DNA of 64,000 nucleotides from Chloroflexota bacterium (GCA_003243965.1 QHBO01000010.1:34474-98473); one strand, 5' to 3'. Positions 25,012-34,568 are shown, counted from the first letter of the stretch. Translations and numbers: made by a program. The notes: generated by a model from the sequence alone, not told the origin.

Positions 25012-26673
25012 ATGGCAACCACCACCCTCAGCCCCCGCGCCGAGAGCTATCGACGGTCGTGGGTGCTCGACTGGCTGACGACGGTCGACCACAAGAAGAT
25101 CGGGGTCCTGTACATCCTCAACAGCTTCCTGTTCTTCTTCGCCGCCGGCATCCTCGCCTTGGTGCTGCGCTCCGAGCTCGCCGTCCCGGGCCTGCAGTTC
25201 CTCGACGAGCGGACCTACAACGAGGCCTTCACGATGCACGGGACGATCATGATCTTCCTGTTCGTCGTCCCGGTCCTGGCGGGCTTCGCCAACTACATCG
25301 TGCCGCTTCAGATTGGCGCGCCGGACATGGCGTTCCCGCGCATCAATGCGCTCAGCTTCTGGCTCCTGCCGCTGGGCGGCCTGCTCATCTTCTCCGGCTA
25401 CCTGTTCGGCGGCGCGGCGGCGGAGGGCTGGACCAGCTACAACCCGCTGAGCAACAAGACCTATGCGCCGGGCGTCGGGACCGACCTGTGGATCATCGGC
25501 CTGAGCCTGGTGGGGACCGCCTCGATCCTGGGGGCGGTGAACTTCATCGCCACCATCTTCAAGATGCGGGCGCCGGGGATGACGCTGTTCCGGATGCCGA
25601 TCTTCGTCTGGACGGTGCTCGTCACCGCCACGCTGATCCTGCTCGCCACACCGGTCCTGACCGCCGGGCTGATCATGCTGTTCATCGACCGCAACTACGG
25701 CGGGAGCTTCTTCGAGCCCGCGGCCGGCGGCAACCCGATCCTGTGGCAGCACATCTTCTGGTTCTTCGGCCACCCGGAGGTGTACATCGTCATCCTGCCG
25801 GCGATGGGCGTGGTGAGCGAGATCCTGCCGGTCTTCAGCCGCAAGCCGCTGTTCGGCTACAAGGCGTTCGTGTTCGCCACGATCGGCATCGGTCTGCTCA
25901 GCTTCAGCGTCTGGGCGCACCACATGTTCACCACCGGCGTCGTGTTCCTGCCGTTCTTCACCTTCATGACCGCCCTGATCGCGGTCCCCACCGGGGTGAA
26001 GATGTTCAACTGGCTGGCGACCATGTGGCGCGGTGCGCTGGTCTTCACCACGCCGATGCTGTTCGCGATCGGCTTCATCAGCATGTTCCTGATCGGCGGG
26101 ATCAGCGGCGTGGTGCTCGCCTCGGCGCCGATCGACTTCCATCTGCAGGACACCTACTTCGTGGTGGCCCACCTGCACTACGTGTTCTTTGGCGGCAGCG
26201 TGTTCGGGGTCTTTGCGGCGACCTATTTCTGGTTCCCCAAGATGACCGGACGGCGGCTCAACGAGCGGCTCGGCAAGATCCACTTCTGGCTCCACTTCAT
26301 CGGCTTCAACCTCGCCTTCTTCCCGATGCACTCGCTCGGCATCCTGGGGATGCCGCGTCGGATCGCGGACTACTCGCCCAACGCGGGCTGGACGATCTAC
26401 AACCTGATCTCCACGTTCGGCGCGTTCGTGATCGCGATCAGCATCGTGCCGTTCCTGATCAACGTGGTCGCCACCCTGATCAACGGTGAACGAGTCGGCG
26501 ACGACCCGTGGGAGGCGAACACGCTGGAGTGGGCCACCACCTCGCCCCCTCCGCCCTACAACTTCGACCGCCTGCCGCCGGTTCGCAGCGAGCGGCCGGT
26601 CTTCGACCTGCGCCACCGACACGTCGATGAGCCGGGGCACGCGATCGTGGCCGAGACGGAGGCGCAGCCGTGA
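25012..26673 (+). CDS. ctaD: Cytochrome c oxidase subunit I
   Basis: A 553-residue, 12-helix catalytic subunit. It has the CuB and cross-linked Tyr site ([13 protein letters not shown]), the HH pair (WAHHMFT), K-channel Lys (PTGVKMFNW) and heme-ligand [10 protein letters not shown]; the GHPEV glutamate and D-entry ([11 protein letters not shown]) mark the A1 subfamily, which pumps protons through D and K channels. It reduces O2 to water in the cytoplasmic membrane with CtaC and CtaE. The start ATG 25012 follows an AGCGAGGAC site. The stop overlaps ctaE by four bases. Confidence 0.97.
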   Translation: MATTTLSPRAESYRRSWVLDWLTTVDHKKIGVLYILNSFLFFFAAGILALVLRSELAVPGLQFLDERTYNEAFTMHGTIMIFLFVVPVLAGFANYIVPLQIGAPDMAFPRINALSFWLLPLGGLLIFSGYLFGGAAAEGWTSYNPLSNKTYAPGVGTDLWIIGLSLVGTASILGAVNFIATIFKMRAPGMTLFRMPIFVWTVLVTATLILLATPVLTAGLIMLFIDRNYGGSFFEPAAGGNPILWQHIFWFFGHPEVYIVILPAMGVVSEILPVFSRKPLFGYKAFVFATIGIGLLSFSVWAHHMFTTGVVFLPFFTFMTALIAVPTGVKMFNWLATMWRGALVFTTPMLFAIGFISMFLIGGISGVVLASAPIDFHLQDTYFVVAHLHYVFFGGSVFGVFAATYFWFPKMTGRRLNERLGKIHFWLHFIGFNLAFFPMHSLGILGMPRRIADYSPNAGWTIYNLISTFGAFVIAISIVPFLINVVATLINGERVGDDPWEANTLEWATTSPPPPYNFDRLPPVRSERPVFDLRHRHVDEPGHAIVAETEAQP

Positions 26674-27293
26674 GCGCGGAGACGCCCGCGGCGGGCGCGC
26701 CCGCAGGGGTCCGGCCGCTGGTCGCCGAGCGTCGCGAGGCGGGGATGCCCACTCCGCTGGTGGGCATGCTGCTGTTCATCGCCAGCGAGGTGATGTTCTT
26801 CGGCGGCCTGTTCGCCGCCTACTTCAACAGCCGCGCCACCCACCAGGGTCCGTGGGGACCGCCACACCCGGCGCCCGAGCTGGAGATCCTGCCGGTTGCG
26901 CTTCCGATCACCATCATCCTGATCGCCTCGAGCTTCACCATGCAGTTCGGCGTATGGGCGATTCGCCGCGGCGACACCCGCAAGCTGAAGCTGTGGACGG
27001 CCGTCACGCTGCTGCTCGGCGTCGTGTTCCTGATCGGGCAGCTGTACGACTACTCGCAGCTCGGCTTCGGCATCAGCGATGGCATCTTCGGCACCACGTT
27101 CTACACCCTGACCGGCTTCCACGGGGCGCACGTCTTCGGCGGCGCGGTGGGGCTCACGATCCTGCTTGCGCGATCCCTCCAGGGCCAGTTCAGCGCCCGG
27201 AACCATGTTGCCGTCGAGGCGATCAGCATGTACTGGCACTTCGTCGACGTGGTCTGGATCGCGCTCTTCACCACCTTGTACTTCCTGCGGTAG
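26670..27293 (+). CDS. ctaE: Cytochrome c oxidase subunit III
   Basis: A 207-residue, five-helix subunit III. This is the short form lacking the first two helices of the mitochondrial-type protein. Typical motifs are [31 protein letters not shown] and [20 protein letters not shown] at the C-terminus. It stabilises subunit I and may hold the O2-access path. GTG 26670 overlaps the ctaD stop (GTGA). Confidence 0.95.
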   Translation: MSAETPAAGAPAGVRPLVAERREAGMPTPLVGMLLFIASEVMFFGGLFAAYFNSRATHQGPWGPPHPAPELEILPVALPITIILIASSFTMQFGVWAIRRGDTRKLKLWTAVTLLLGVVFLIGQLYDYSQLGFGISDGIFGTTFYTLTGFHGAHVFGGAVGLTILLARSLQGQFSARNHVAVEAISMYWHFVDVVWIALFTTLYFLR

Positions 27294-27308
27294 CGCGGAG
27301 GACCGCCG

Positions 27309-27659
27309 ATGACCGATACCGCACTCGGCTATCTGCTGCTCGGGGTCGCGATCGTCTTCGTGCTCGGCGTGATCTTTGCCGTCGTGTCCCGCAGCCGTCC
27401 GGGAGGGAGCGGCACGCTCACGCCTCCGCGCGGGGTGCACCTTCCCAACCCCAGCCTGCTCCCGGCGGTGTTGGCGGTGGGTGGGACGCTCATCGGGGCG
27501 GGGCTCGCGTTCCACCCCAAGGGACAGTTGGCCAATTGGTTCGTGGCGGTCCCCGGAGCGCTGATCTTCATCGCGACCGCGGTCGCGTGGGTGCGCGCCG
27601 CGGGCCACGAGTGGGACGAGGCTGAGCGCTCGCTCCACGATGACCTCCACCGGCACTAG
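27309..27659 (+). CDS. Small three-helix protein, possible oxidase subunit IV
   Basis: A 116-residue protein with three hydrophobic segments (residues ~7-26, 50-66, 75-95) and a charged C-terminus (AAGHEWDEAERSLHDDLHRH). It resembles in size and place the small subunit IV of actinobacterial or bacillar oxidases, but no motif proves it. ATG 27309 follows GGAGGACCGCCG with good spacing. Its stop lies 20 bases inside the next gene. Confidence 0.75.
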   Translation: MTDTALGYLLLGVAIVFVLGVIFAVVSRSRPGGSGTLTPPRGVHLPNPSLLPAVLAVGGTLIGAGLAFHPKGQLANWFVAVPGALIFIATAVAWVRAAGHEWDEAERSLHDDLHRH

Positions 27660-28266
27660 CCGCGTGATCCATGCCGAAGGCGGTGAAGCCACGGTCACTG
27701 GGCGGCCCAAGCTCGGCTTCGTCGCCGGCTCTCACCTGCCGCGCCGCTACCTGGTGGTCGCTGCGGTCCTCCCGCTCGTGTTGCTCGTGATCCTGGTCGC
27801 GTCGCTCGTCTCCCGGGCCGGGCTGCTGGCCAGCGGGCCGCGCATCGGAGCGCCCGCGCCCCAGTTCGCGGTCGCGGACCTCAACGGCAACCCGATCCGC
27901 CTCGCCGATCTGCGGGGCAGGCCGGTGATCGTCAACTTCTGGGCGTCGTGGTGCGGGCCGTGCGTCGAGGAGTTCCCCCTGCTCCAGTCGGCACTCGAGG
28001 CACATCGCGCCCAGGGGCTGGCGGTGGTCGGCATCATCTACAACGACCGGTCCGAGTCGGCGCGGCGGTTCATCGCTCGCATGCGCGCCACGTGGCCATC
28101 CGCCATGGATCCTGCCGGCGGCCTGGCTAAGGACTACAACATCTACGGCCCACCGGAGTCGTTCTTCATCGATCGTAACGGGACGCTTCTCGGGCACCAG
28201 ATCGGACAGCTCTCGGCCCGTGACCTGGACCGGCAGCTCTCCGCCATCCTCAACAAGGAGCCGTGA
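27640..28266 (+). CDS. TlpA/ResA-like membrane-anchored thioredoxin
   Basis: A 208-residue protein with an N-terminal membrane helix (RYLVVAAVLPLVLLVILVASLVS) and an extracytoplasmic thioredoxin domain, starting GAPAPQFAVADLNG, with the redox motif WASWCGPC and the cis-Pro region YGPPESFFID. Its position in the oxidase operon points to reduction of CuA-site cysteines or apo-cytochrome handling, like TlpA or ResA. The ATG overlaps the previous gene by 20 bases, and the stop overlaps the next start. Confidence 0.88.
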   Translation: MTSTGTSRVIHAEGGEATVTGRPKLGFVAGSHLPRRYLVVAAVLPLVLLVILVASLVSRAGLLASGPRIGAPAPQFAVADLNGNPIRLADLRGRPVIVNFWASWCGPCVEEFPLLQSALEAHRAQGLAVVGIIYNDRSESARRFIARMRATWPSAMDPAGGLAKDYNIYGPPESFFIDRNGTLLGHQIGQLSARDLDRQLSAILNKEP

Positions 28267-28475
28267 TGCAGCCCAACCTGCCCGCCACCCGCGACGAGGC
28301 GCCGCTCGTGGTGGCCGATCGCAACGCAGAAGAAGGGTTCGAGTCGCACGCCGCGCAGCGGCCGGAGCAGCACCAGCACCTGGGCGTCGCGCTTCTGCCG
28401 CTGGCGCTGATCGCCTTCATCGTGCTGGCGTTCATTGCCGCCGCGTGGACCTTCCTGGCCGCCGGGAAGGCGTAA
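28263..28475 (+). CDS. 70-aa single-pass membrane protein in oxidase operon
   Basis: GTG 28263 (or ATG 28266) opens 70 residues: a charged N-terminus with His pairs (QHQHLGVALL) and one C-terminal helix (ALIAFIVLAFIAAAWTFLAAG). It is sandwiched in the operon by a 4-base overlap upstream. Not recognised; a small accessory oxidase subunit or assembly peptide is possible. Confidence 0.6.
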   Translation: MMQPNLPATRDEAPLVVADRNAEEGFESHAAQRPEQHQHLGVALLPLALIAFIVLAFIAAAWTFLAAGKA

Positions 28476-29382
28476 CACGGCCACCCCGACCAATGCGATC
28501 GAGGTCCGGGGCCTGACGAAAGCGTACGGGTCGGTGGAGGCGGTGCGCGGCATCGACTTCTCGGTCCGGGCGGGCGAAGTCTTCGCGCTGCTTGGCCCCA
28601 ACGGGGCGGGAAAGACCACCACCGTGGAGATCCTGGAGGGCTATCGCCGCCGGGACGCGGGGCTGGTGAACGTGCTGGGCCACGACCCGGCACGCCACGA
28701 GCGCGACTTCCGCGAACGGATCGGGCTGGTGTTGCAGTCGACGGGGATCCAGCACTACCTGACCGTGCGCGAAACCGTCTCGCTGTACGCCGGCTACTAT
28801 CCCCGGCCGCGCGATGTGGACGAGGTGATCGAGCTCGCCGATCTCACCGAGTCCCGGGATCGGCGCGTCGGGCAGTTGAGTGGTGGGCAGCGCCGCCGCG
28901 TCGACCTGGCAGTGGCGCTCGCCGGGGACCCCGAGCTCCTCTTCCTCGACGAGCCGACCACCGGTTTCGACCCCTCCGCGCGGCGTCAGGCATGGGAGAT
29001 CGTGCAGGGGCTCGCCCGGCTGGGCAAGACCATCCTGCTGACGACGCACTTCATGGACGAGGCGCAGGTGCTCGCCGACCGGGTAGCGGTCATCGCCGGC
29101 GGAAAGATCGTGGCGGAAGGGCCGCCGGATACCATCGGCCAGCGCGGGCGCGGCGTGACTACCGTCCGCTTCTCGCTGCCCGACGGCTCGGAGCTGCCGG
29201 CTCGGTTCGGCGCGCGCACGACGGAGGCCGGGTACGAGCTGGACATCCACTCGGCGACCCGGGCGCTCCATGAGCTGACCAGTTGGGCGCTCTCCGCTGA
29301 TGTGGAGCTGCTCGGCCTCGAGGTCCTGCGCCCCTCGCTGGAAGATGCCTACCTGGAGCTGACCGGGAGTGGCGAGCGGTGA
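28435..29382 (+). CDS. ABC transporter ATP-binding protein (CcmA-like)
   Basis: A ~300-residue ATPase. Walker A GPNGAGKTT, signature LSGGQRRRV, Walker B LLFLDEPTTGFDP and H-switch LLTTHFMDEA are all present; the C-terminal ~90 residues fit drug/heme exporter ATPases. The start is a problem: after the previous stop (28475) the frame has no ATG, GTG or TTG before the domain begins at IEVRGLTKAYG. The only canonical start is TTG 28435 inside the previous gene, lacking a ribosome site, while GGGAAGG at ~28466 would suit an unusual codon near 28478. It pairs with the next permease; the cargo may be a redox or heme compound needed for the oxidase. Confidence 0.88.
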   Translation: MPPRGPSWPPGRRNTATPTNAIEVRGLTKAYGSVEAVRGIDFSVRAGEVFALLGPNGAGKTTTVEILEGYRRRDAGLVNVLGHDPARHERDFRERIGLVLQSTGIQHYLTVRETVSLYAGYYPRPRDVDEVIELADLTESRDRRVGQLSGGQRRRVDLAVALAGDPELLFLDEPTTGFDPSARRQAWEIVQGLARLGKTILLTTHFMDEAQVLADRVAVIAGGKIVAEGPPDTIGQRGRGVTTVRFSLPDGSELPARFGARTTEAGYELDIHSATRALHELTSWALSADVELLGLEVLRPSLEDAYLELTGSGER

Positions 29383-30146
29383 GCGGCGGCATCGGTCTGG
29401 CGCTTCGGCAGGTCCACTATGAGAACCGCGCCTTCTGGCGCAACCCAGCGGCGGCCTTCTTCACCTTCGTCTTCCCGCTGATGTTCATGGTCATCTTCAA
29501 CGTCCTGTTCGGGGGGCTCGGCCGGGGGAGCTCCAGCGCCTCGCAGTTCTACACCCCGACGCTGATCGTCTTCAGCGTGATCACCGCGACGTTCACCAAC
29601 ATCGCGATGAGCGTCACCATGGCCCGCGACGAGGGCGTCCTGAAGCGCGTGCGCGGGACGCCGCTGCCGGCCTGGGCCTTCCTGGCGGGTCGCGTCCTGC
29701 ACGCGATCCTGATCGCGGCGCTGCTGGTGATGATCATCTCCGCCTTTGGCGCAATCCTCTATCAGGTCCGCTTCCCCTGGGAGCGGCTGCCCGCGGTGGT
29801 GGCCACGCTGGCGGTCGGCGCGGCCACCTTCTCCAGCCTGGGACTGGCGCTGACCGGCGTCATTCCGAACGGCGATGCAGCTCCGGCGGTGGTGAATGCC
29901 ACGATTCTGCCGCTTGAGTTCATCAGCAACATCTTCATCGACATGCGCCAGGCGCCCGGCTGGCTGAACAGCGTGTCCGAGATCTTCCCGGTCCGTCATT
30001 TCGCGGATGCCATGCTCGCACTCTGGAACCCGACGACCGCCGGCAGCGGCTTTGCGCCCGGGGACCTGCTGGTGATCGCCGGCTGGGGGGTCGCCGGCCT
30101 GCTGCTCGCGCTGCGCTTCTTCTCATGGGAGCCGCGGATCTCGTGA
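29379..30146 (+). CDS. ABC-2 type exporter permease
   Basis: A 255-residue, six-helix ABC-2 family membrane protein, with FFTFVFPLMFMVIFNVLFGG, the conserved MARDEGVLKRVRGTPLPAW coupling segment and ATILPLEFISNIFI. GTG 29379 overlaps the ATPase stop by four bases, so the pair forms an export complex. It ends the oxidase-associated operon. Confidence 0.92.
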   Translation: MSGGIGLALRQVHYENRAFWRNPAAAFFTFVFPLMFMVIFNVLFGGLGRGSSSASQFYTPTLIVFSVITATFTNIAMSVTMARDEGVLKRVRGTPLPAWAFLAGRVLHAILIAALLVMIISAFGAILYQVRFPWERLPAVVATLAVGAATFSSLGLALTGVIPNGDAAPAVVNATILPLEFISNIFIDMRQAPGWLNSVSEIFPVRHFADAMLALWNPTTAGSGFAPGDLLVIAGWGVAGLLLALRFFSWEPRIS

Positions 30147-30282
30147 GCCGACCCCCGGCGCCGCCGCCGCTCGGGCCGGAGAGGGGCGGCAGTTGATCCG
30201 GCTTGGCCGGTTGCCGGACGGTGTGCGCCGCACGCCCGCGGCGTACGATGCGTCGGTCCATTGCAGTGGAGGAGAACGCCTG

Positions 30283-30723
30283 ATGCCCCGCATCCGACCG
30301 GTCCGTTTCCTGGTGGTGACGATCCTCAGCCTGTCGGTCGCCGCCTGCGGCGGCTCGGGTTCTGGGGCCGGTGCGGGTGGCGGAAAGGCGAACCTGCATC
30401 TGCTGGTGGTCAACAGCTCCCAGTCGCCGGTCACCGTCACGTACAGCGGAGGCGAACCGCTGTCGACCAGCCAGGACAAGCCGAAAGTCGAGAAGTGCAC
30501 CGCGGCCCGGCTCGACTACCTGCTGAAAGACCCGTTCCAGGTCAGCGTCGATGGCAAGCAGGTGTTCGACTCGAGCAGCCTTCCGGCCGGCCTGCCGCAG
30601 GGCGGCGCGACGGACGTGACCCTGGGCATGACGGTCGCCAAGGACGGCAAGACCACGGTCGATCAACCGATTGGCGTCGGCAAGGACATCACCAAGCCGG
30701 CTGCGCTGGGCATCTGCTACTGA
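30283..30723 (+). CDS. Small lipoprotein
   Basis: A 146-residue lipoprotein, start set at ATG 30283 because GGAGGAG lies 10 bases upstream and a signal peptide follows (RFLVVTILSLSVAACGG, lipobox Cys after SVAA). The mature part has NLHLLVVNSSQSPVTVTYSGGEP, a beta-strand pattern seen in lipoproteins with an Ig-like core. A TACGAT -10 candidate lies at 30244-30249, giving a short leader. It is convergent with ispG. Function unknown. Confidence 0.75.
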   Translation: MPRIRPVRFLVVTILSLSVAACGGSGSGAGAGGGKANLHLLVVNSSQSPVTVTYSGGEPLSTSQDKPKVEKCTAARLDYLLKDPFQVSVDGKQVFDSSSLPAGLPQGGATDVTLGMTVAKDGKTTVDQPIGVGKDITKPAALGICY

Positions 30724-30742
30724 CCGATGCAACCGGCCGCGG

Positions 30743-31981
30743 TCAGCGCCCGGTGGCGACCTCCATCGCCGACGGATAGCGACGCGCGACGTACTCGTCG
30801 AGGATGGCGAGGAACTCCGGCACGATCGCTTCCCCGCGGAGCGTGGTGCGCAGCCGTCCATCCACGAAGACGGGCGCCACCGGCTCCTCGAACGTGCCGG
30901 GCAGACTGATGCCGATGTCGGCATGCTTGCTCTCCCCGGGTCCGTTGACGACGCAGCCCATCACCGCCACTCGCAGCTCCTCGACCCCGGGATGCGTCTC
31001 GCGCCAGGCAGGCATCTGCTCGCGGAGATAGGTCTGGATGTCGCGCGCCATCTCCTGGAAGAAGCTGCTCGTGGTCCGGCCGCAACCCGGACACGCGCTG
31101 ACCTGCGGCACGAACGAGCGCAGCCCCATCGACTGCAGGACCTGCTGAGAGATGAGCACCTCCTCCGTCCGGTCGCCCCCGGGCGCGGGGGTGAGCGACA
31201 CACGGATGGTGTCGCCGATTCCGGCCTGCAGCAGGATGGCGAGGCCCGCGGTCGAGGTGACGATCCCCTTCATGCCCATCCCTGCCTCGGTGAGGCCAAG
31301 GTGGAGGGGATAGTCGCAGCGCTCGGCAAGCCGCCGGTAGACCTCGACCAGGTCCTGGACGTTGCTCACCTTGGCGGACAAGAGGATCCGATCGTGCCCC
31401 AGGCCGGTCTCCTCGGCGAGCTGGGCGGAGCGGAGAGCCGAAGCGACCATCGCCTCGATCATCACGTCTCGGGAATCATGCGGCTCCGCCGATGCCGCGT
31501 TGGCGTCCATCATCTCGGTCAACAGCTGCTGATCGAGCGATCCCCAGTTCACGCCGATGCGGACCGGTCGGTCGTTGCGCACCGCGACCTCGACGATCTG
31601 GCGGAACTGCTCATCCCGGCGCTTGGTGCCCACGTTCCCCGGGTTGATGCGGTACTTGGCCAGGGCCTCCGCGCAGTCGGGGTACCTCGTCAGCAGCAGG
31701 TGACCGTTGTAGTGGAAATCGCCGATCAGCGGGACGCCCACGCCCAGCCGATCCAGCTTCTCCCGGATGACGGGGACCGCCCGCGCAGCAGCGTCGTTGT
31801 TGACCGTGATGCGCACCAGCTCACTGCCGGCGTGGGCGAGCTGGGCGACCTGAATGGCGGTGGCGTCCGGGTCGGCGGTGTCGGTGTTGGTCATCGACTG
31901 GACCACGATCGGGTGGTCACTGCCGATCGGCACGCCGCCAACCAGCACGGTCGGTGTCCGACGGCGTTCTACGAGAATCAT
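30743..31981 (-). CDS. ispG: 4-hydroxy-3-methylbut-2-enyl diphosphate synthase (flavodoxin/ferredoxin)
   Basis: A 412-residue MEP-pathway enzyme converting MEcPP to HMBPP. The TIM barrel starts [22 protein letters not shown], and the C-terminal [4Fe-4S] domain has ACPGCGR and [11 protein letters not shown], giving three cluster cysteines plus the Glu ligand. ATG 31981 is chosen over the open frame to 32068 because a TACTAT -10 box ends seven bases upstream (leaderless) and [10 protein letters not shown] is a normal N-terminus. It shows the host makes isoprenoids via MEP, needed for the prenyltransferases here. Its 3' end nearly meets the convergent lipoprotein gene. Confidence 0.96.
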   Translation of the reverse strand: MILVERRRTPTVLVGGVPIGSDHPIVVQSMTNTDTADPDATAIQVAQLAHAGSELVRITVNNDAAARAVPVIREKLDRLGVGVPLIGDFHYNGHLLLTRYPDCAEALAKYRINPGNVGTKRRDEQFRQIVEVAVRNDRPVRIGVNWGSLDQQLLTEMMDANAASAEPHDSRDVMIEAMVASALRSAQLAEETGLGHDRILLSAKVSNVQDLVEVYRRLAERCDYPLHLGLTEAGMGMKGIVTSTAGLAILLQAGIGDTIRVSLTPAPGGDRTEEVLISQQVLQSMGLRSFVPQVSACPGCGRTTSSFFQEMARDIQTYLREQMPAWRETHPGVEELRVAVMGCVVNGPGESKHADIGISLPGTFEEPVAPVFVDGRLRTTLRGEAIVPEFLAILDEYVARRYPSAMEVATGR

Positions 31982-31988
31982 CGGCCTG

Positions 31989-31994
31989 ATAGTA
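31989..31994 (-). promoter_or_regulatory. -10 box (TACTAT), leaderless ispG
   Basis: On the minus strand TACTAT ends seven bases before ATG 31981, one of the recurring leaderless promoters. Confidence 0.55.
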
Positions 31995-32094
31995 CGGAGT
32001 TCCACCGAAGGCGGCACGTGGCGTGCATCGGAGACGCGCCGCCATGACCAAGGCTCCACTGTGTGCATTCCCGCAGGCGAGGTACTCGGCCGCG

Positions 32095-32586
32095 ATGTCG
32101 CCGGCCGTCTGGATCGTCGAGGATGAGCCCGCCGCGGCGCAGCTCGCCGCCGACCTGTGTACCAGCATCGGTGCCGAGCCGAGCCTGTTTCGCTCCGCGC
32201 TCCCGTTTCTGCGCGCTTTCCGGGAGGTCAAGACGCCGGCGGCGATCGTGCTCGATTGGCGCCTCGAGCACGAGCTCAGCGCGGCGCTGTTCATGGCGAC
32301 CCGCCACCGTTTCCCCGAGCTGCCGGTGATCTACTGGACCGGGAGCGGCGCCTCCGCGCTGCCCTCGATGGTGCGCGACGACCCGCACACCTGCGTCGTG
32401 GACAAGGCCCACGGCAGCGGACCCTTCGAGCGCGCGCTGCGCTGGGCGCTCGACCTGTATGCCGAGGCGGCGTCAAAGGCGACCGGGCCACAGTCGCGCG
32501 CGCAACAGTCGCGCGCGCAACCCGCGGAGGAGCGGTCCCAGAATCCCGCGAACCCGCCAAACCCTCACACGGAGGCTGACCGATGA
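32095..32586 (+). CDS. Response-regulator receiver-like protein
   Basis: A single CheY-like domain followed by a low-complexity tail. The acidic pocket is VWIVEDEP, the phospho-acceptor region [12 protein letters not shown] (aspartate in LDW) and the lysine CVVDKAH, so the fold looks active. There is no output domain. ATG 32095 begins [11 protein letters not shown]; in-frame GTG 32023 and ATG 32044 are alternatives. The tail contains a 15-bp tandem repeat. The stop overlaps the next small gene. No histidine kinase is nearby. Confidence 0.75.
   Translation: MSPAVWIVEDEPAAAQLAADLCTSIGAEPSLFRSALPFLRAFREVKTPAAIVLDWRLEHELSAALFMATRHRFPELPVIYWTGSGASALPSMVRDDPHTCVVDKAHGSGPFERALRWALDLYAEAASKATGPQSRAQQSRAQPAEERSQNPANPPNPHTEADR
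32491..32520 (+). repeat. Perfect 15-bp tandem duplication (QSRAQ x2)
   Basis: cagtcgcgcgcgcaa occurs twice without mismatch, duplicating QSRAQ in the disordered tail of the receiver protein. Confidence 0.85.
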
Positions 32587-32801
32587 TGCGAGACATGTTC
32601 AACGTGCCCAAGGACCCACACCCCGACGAGCCCGACGAGCTCACGCCTGACACGCTGCCGCTCGACGACATCGAGCGAACCCACCGCGCCATCGAGCCGC
32701 AGCCGGGGAGTGGGCCCGAGGGTGGTTCGACCCCCGCGGAGGAATCGGCGGCGAAGGACCTCGATGAGCCGGGAGCGGCGGGGCGCACGCCCAGACCCTG
32801 A
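32583..32801 (+). CDS. 72-aa acidic, disordered protein
   Basis: ATG 32583 overlaps the preceding stop by four bases. The 72-residue product is rich in D, E and P (PDEPDELTPDTLPLDDIE) with no hydrophobic core; it looks intrinsically disordered. It may be a partner of the receiver protein. Not recognised. Confidence 0.55.
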   Translation: MMRDMFNVPKDPHPDEPDELTPDTLPLDDIERTHRAIEPQPGSGPEGGSTPAEESAAKDLDEPGAAGRTPRP

Positions 32802-32871
32802 CCGCGCCTGGCACGCGCGACCGCAGTCGCGAGAGCCGAACCGGAGCCGGCCGCGCGCGAGCCGCAGGGCG

Positions 32872-34128
32872 CTAGCCGGAGTAGCGGCCCAGCAGCAGGG
32901 CGGCGTTGAGCCCCCCGAACCCGAACGACGTCGAAAGCGCGACCTCGACCCGCCGGCGACACGCGGCGGTCAGCAGGTTGAGCTCGAGCGAGCGGTCCGG
33001 GTGGTCCAGGTTGCAGGTACCGGGGAGCAGGCCATCGGCGAGGGCCAGACTGGTGATCGCGGCCTCGATGGCGCCGCTCGCGCCGAGCGCGTGTCCGTGC
33101 AGGCCCTTGGTGCCCGAAACGGGGACGCTCCCCGCCTGTGGCCCCAGCGCCCGGTGCAGCGCCCGCGCTTCCGCCGGCTCGTTAAGCGTGGTCCCCGACG
33201 CATGGGCGTTGACGTAACCGACGGCTCCCGCTTCGAGACCCGCGTCGGCGAGCGCGAGACGAACCGCCCGGGCCGCATCCCGTCCGTCGGGGCGCGGCGC
33301 GGTCATGTGGTAGGCGTCGGTGGAGGCGCCGAAGCCGAGCACCTCGGCCATGATCGGGGCGCCGCGCCGCTCGGCCCCGGAACGCTCCTCCAACGCGAGG
33401 ATCGCGGCACCCTCGGCCATCACGAAGCCGTCGCGCGCCAGATCAAAGGGCCGCGACGCCGCTCCGGGGTCGTCGTTGCGCTGGGAGAGCACGCGGATCA
33501 TGGCAAATGCCCCGAACGTGAGGGGCGCCAGCGGTGCCTCGGCCCCGCCGGCCAGCGCCGCGTCGAGGCTGCCGTCACGGATGGCATGGAACGCCTGACC
33601 GATGGCCATCGCTCCCGAGGCGCACGAATTCGCGTTGCCGACCGCAGGACCGGTGATGCCCAGGTCGATGGCCACGTTGCTCGCCCCGGCGCCGCCGAAC
33701 ACGGCGAGCGCCAGGGTCGGCGACACGCCGCGGATTCCTCGCCGGACGTAGGCGGCATGCTGCTCCTCGCCGTACGCGACGCCGCCCAATGCCGAGCCGA
33801 TGAAGATCCCGGTCCGCTCCGACCGCTCGTCGGCGAGCGGCAGGCGGCTGCTCTCGGCGGCGCCGCGTGCGGCTGCCACGGCGAGCTGGCTGAAGCGGTC
33901 GAGCCGGCGGGCGCGGCGGACGTCGAGGTGGTCGGCCGGGACGAAGTCGTCGATCTGCGCGGCGATGCGCGATGGAAACGGCGACGCATCGAACCGATCG
34001 ATGGCGCGCACCGCCGAAACGTTGCGCAGCACCCCGTCCCAGAGCCCCGCGGCGCCGTGACCGATTGGCGTGATCGCCCCGATCCCGGTGACCACCACGC
34101 GGCGTGGGGTCGCGGCTGTCCGGCTCAT
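32872..34128 (-). CDS. Beta-ketoacyl synthase (KAS II/FabF-like)
   Basis: A 418-residue thiolase-fold condensing enzyme. The catalytic triad is C169 (NANSCASGAMAIG), H309 (NAHASGTTLNE) and H346 (KGLHGHALGASG), with the conserved K341, so Claisen condensation should be intact. The C-terminal FGFGGLNAALLL is standard. Deviations from FabF (CASG for CATG, HASGT for HGTST) suggest a dedicated, secondary-metabolism-type synthase. ATG 34128 overlaps the upstream SRPBCC stop. It ends a four-gene minus-strand operon with no acyl-carrier protein or ketoreductase visible, unlike a fatty-acid locus. Confidence 0.92.
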   Translation of the reverse strand: MSRTAATPRRVVVTGIGAITPIGHGAAGLWDGVLRNVSAVRAIDRFDASPFPSRIAAQIDDFVPADHLDVRRARRLDRFSQLAVAAARGAAESSRLPLADERSERTGIFIGSALGGVAYGEEQHAAYVRRGIRGVSPTLALAVFGGAGASNVAIDLGITGPAVGNANSCASGAMAIGQAFHAIRDGSLDAALAGGAEAPLAPLTFGAFAMIRVLSQRNDDPGAASRPFDLARDGFVMAEGAAILALEERSGAERRGAPIMAEVLGFGASTDAYHMTAPRPDGRDAARAVRLALADAGLEAGAVGYVNAHASGTTLNEPAEARALHRALGPQAGSVPVSGTKGLHGHALGASGAIEAAITSLALADGLLPGTCNLDHPDRSLELNLLTAACRRRVEVALSTSFGFGGLNAALLLGRYSG

Positions 34129-34568
34129 CGGTCCGCCTCGGTGATCCGCTTCATGTGGCGCAGCGTCCGCCCGGCGATCGGCTCGACGAACAGCGGACCG
34201 ATGATCCGCTCCGCCGCGAAGCGGCCGATGAGCGGCCAGGAGAGGTCGAGATCGTGCTCGATGGAAACCTCCACCTCGTCCCCGCGCGGCTCGATCCGCC
34301 ACGCGGCGCGCATGCCGCGCGTCACTCCCGCGGTGTGGCGGAACTCGATCTCGCCGCGCTCGGGCAAGGGCCGCTGGATCGCCTCCCAGCGCACGGGGAT
34401 CGGGCCGCTCCGGGCTCCCATCGCGAAGCGGCGCTCCCCCGGGGCGCCGGGCTGCGGCCGCACGTAGCGATAGTGGGAGAGCAGCTCCGGCCAGCGCTCC
34501 ACGTCGCGGGCGAAGGCGAAGACGCGCGCCGCGGGTGCCTCTACCGTGATGCGCAATCTGCTCCTCAC
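34125..34568 (-). CDS. SRPBCC family protein (aromatase/cyclase-like)
   Basis: A 147-residue START/Bet v1-like domain starting LRITVEAPAARVFAFARDVERWPEL, with the family helix-grip pattern and C-terminal FVEPIAGRTLRHMKR. In polyketide pathways such proteins act as aromatases or cyclases; others bind lipids. GTG 34568 overlaps the preceding stop (GTGA), and its own stop overlaps the synthase ATG. Placement next to a ketoacyl synthase favours a cyclase or lipid-shuttle role, by inference. Confidence 0.85.
   Translation of the reverse strand: MRSRLRITVEAPAARVFAFARDVERWPELLSHYRYVRPQPGAPGERRFAMGARSGPIPVRWEAIQRPLPERGEIEFRHTAGVTRGMRAAWRIEPRGDEVEVSIEHDLDLSWPLIGRFAAERIIGPLFVEPIAGRTLRHMKRITEADR

Noticed and set aside
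22710..25025. 771-codon open frame on the minus strand across ctaG and coxB
   Set aside because: It covers both real genes in other frames, is Arg/Ala/Gly-rich and has no start signal.
24982..26640. Long open frame antisense to ctaD
   Set aside because: High-GC shadow frame; composition (Arg/Asp/Glu/His-rich) and lack of motifs contrast with the intact oxidase subunit on the plus strand.
30720..30746. Hairpin between convergent lipoprotein and ispG genes
   Set aside because: 7-bp stem with a 13-base loop and no T-run; too weak to call a terminator.
32761..32871. Possible gene between the 72-aa ORF and the ketoacyl synthase
   Set aside because: About 70 bases of Arg/Ala-like GC repeats with no start or ribosome site.
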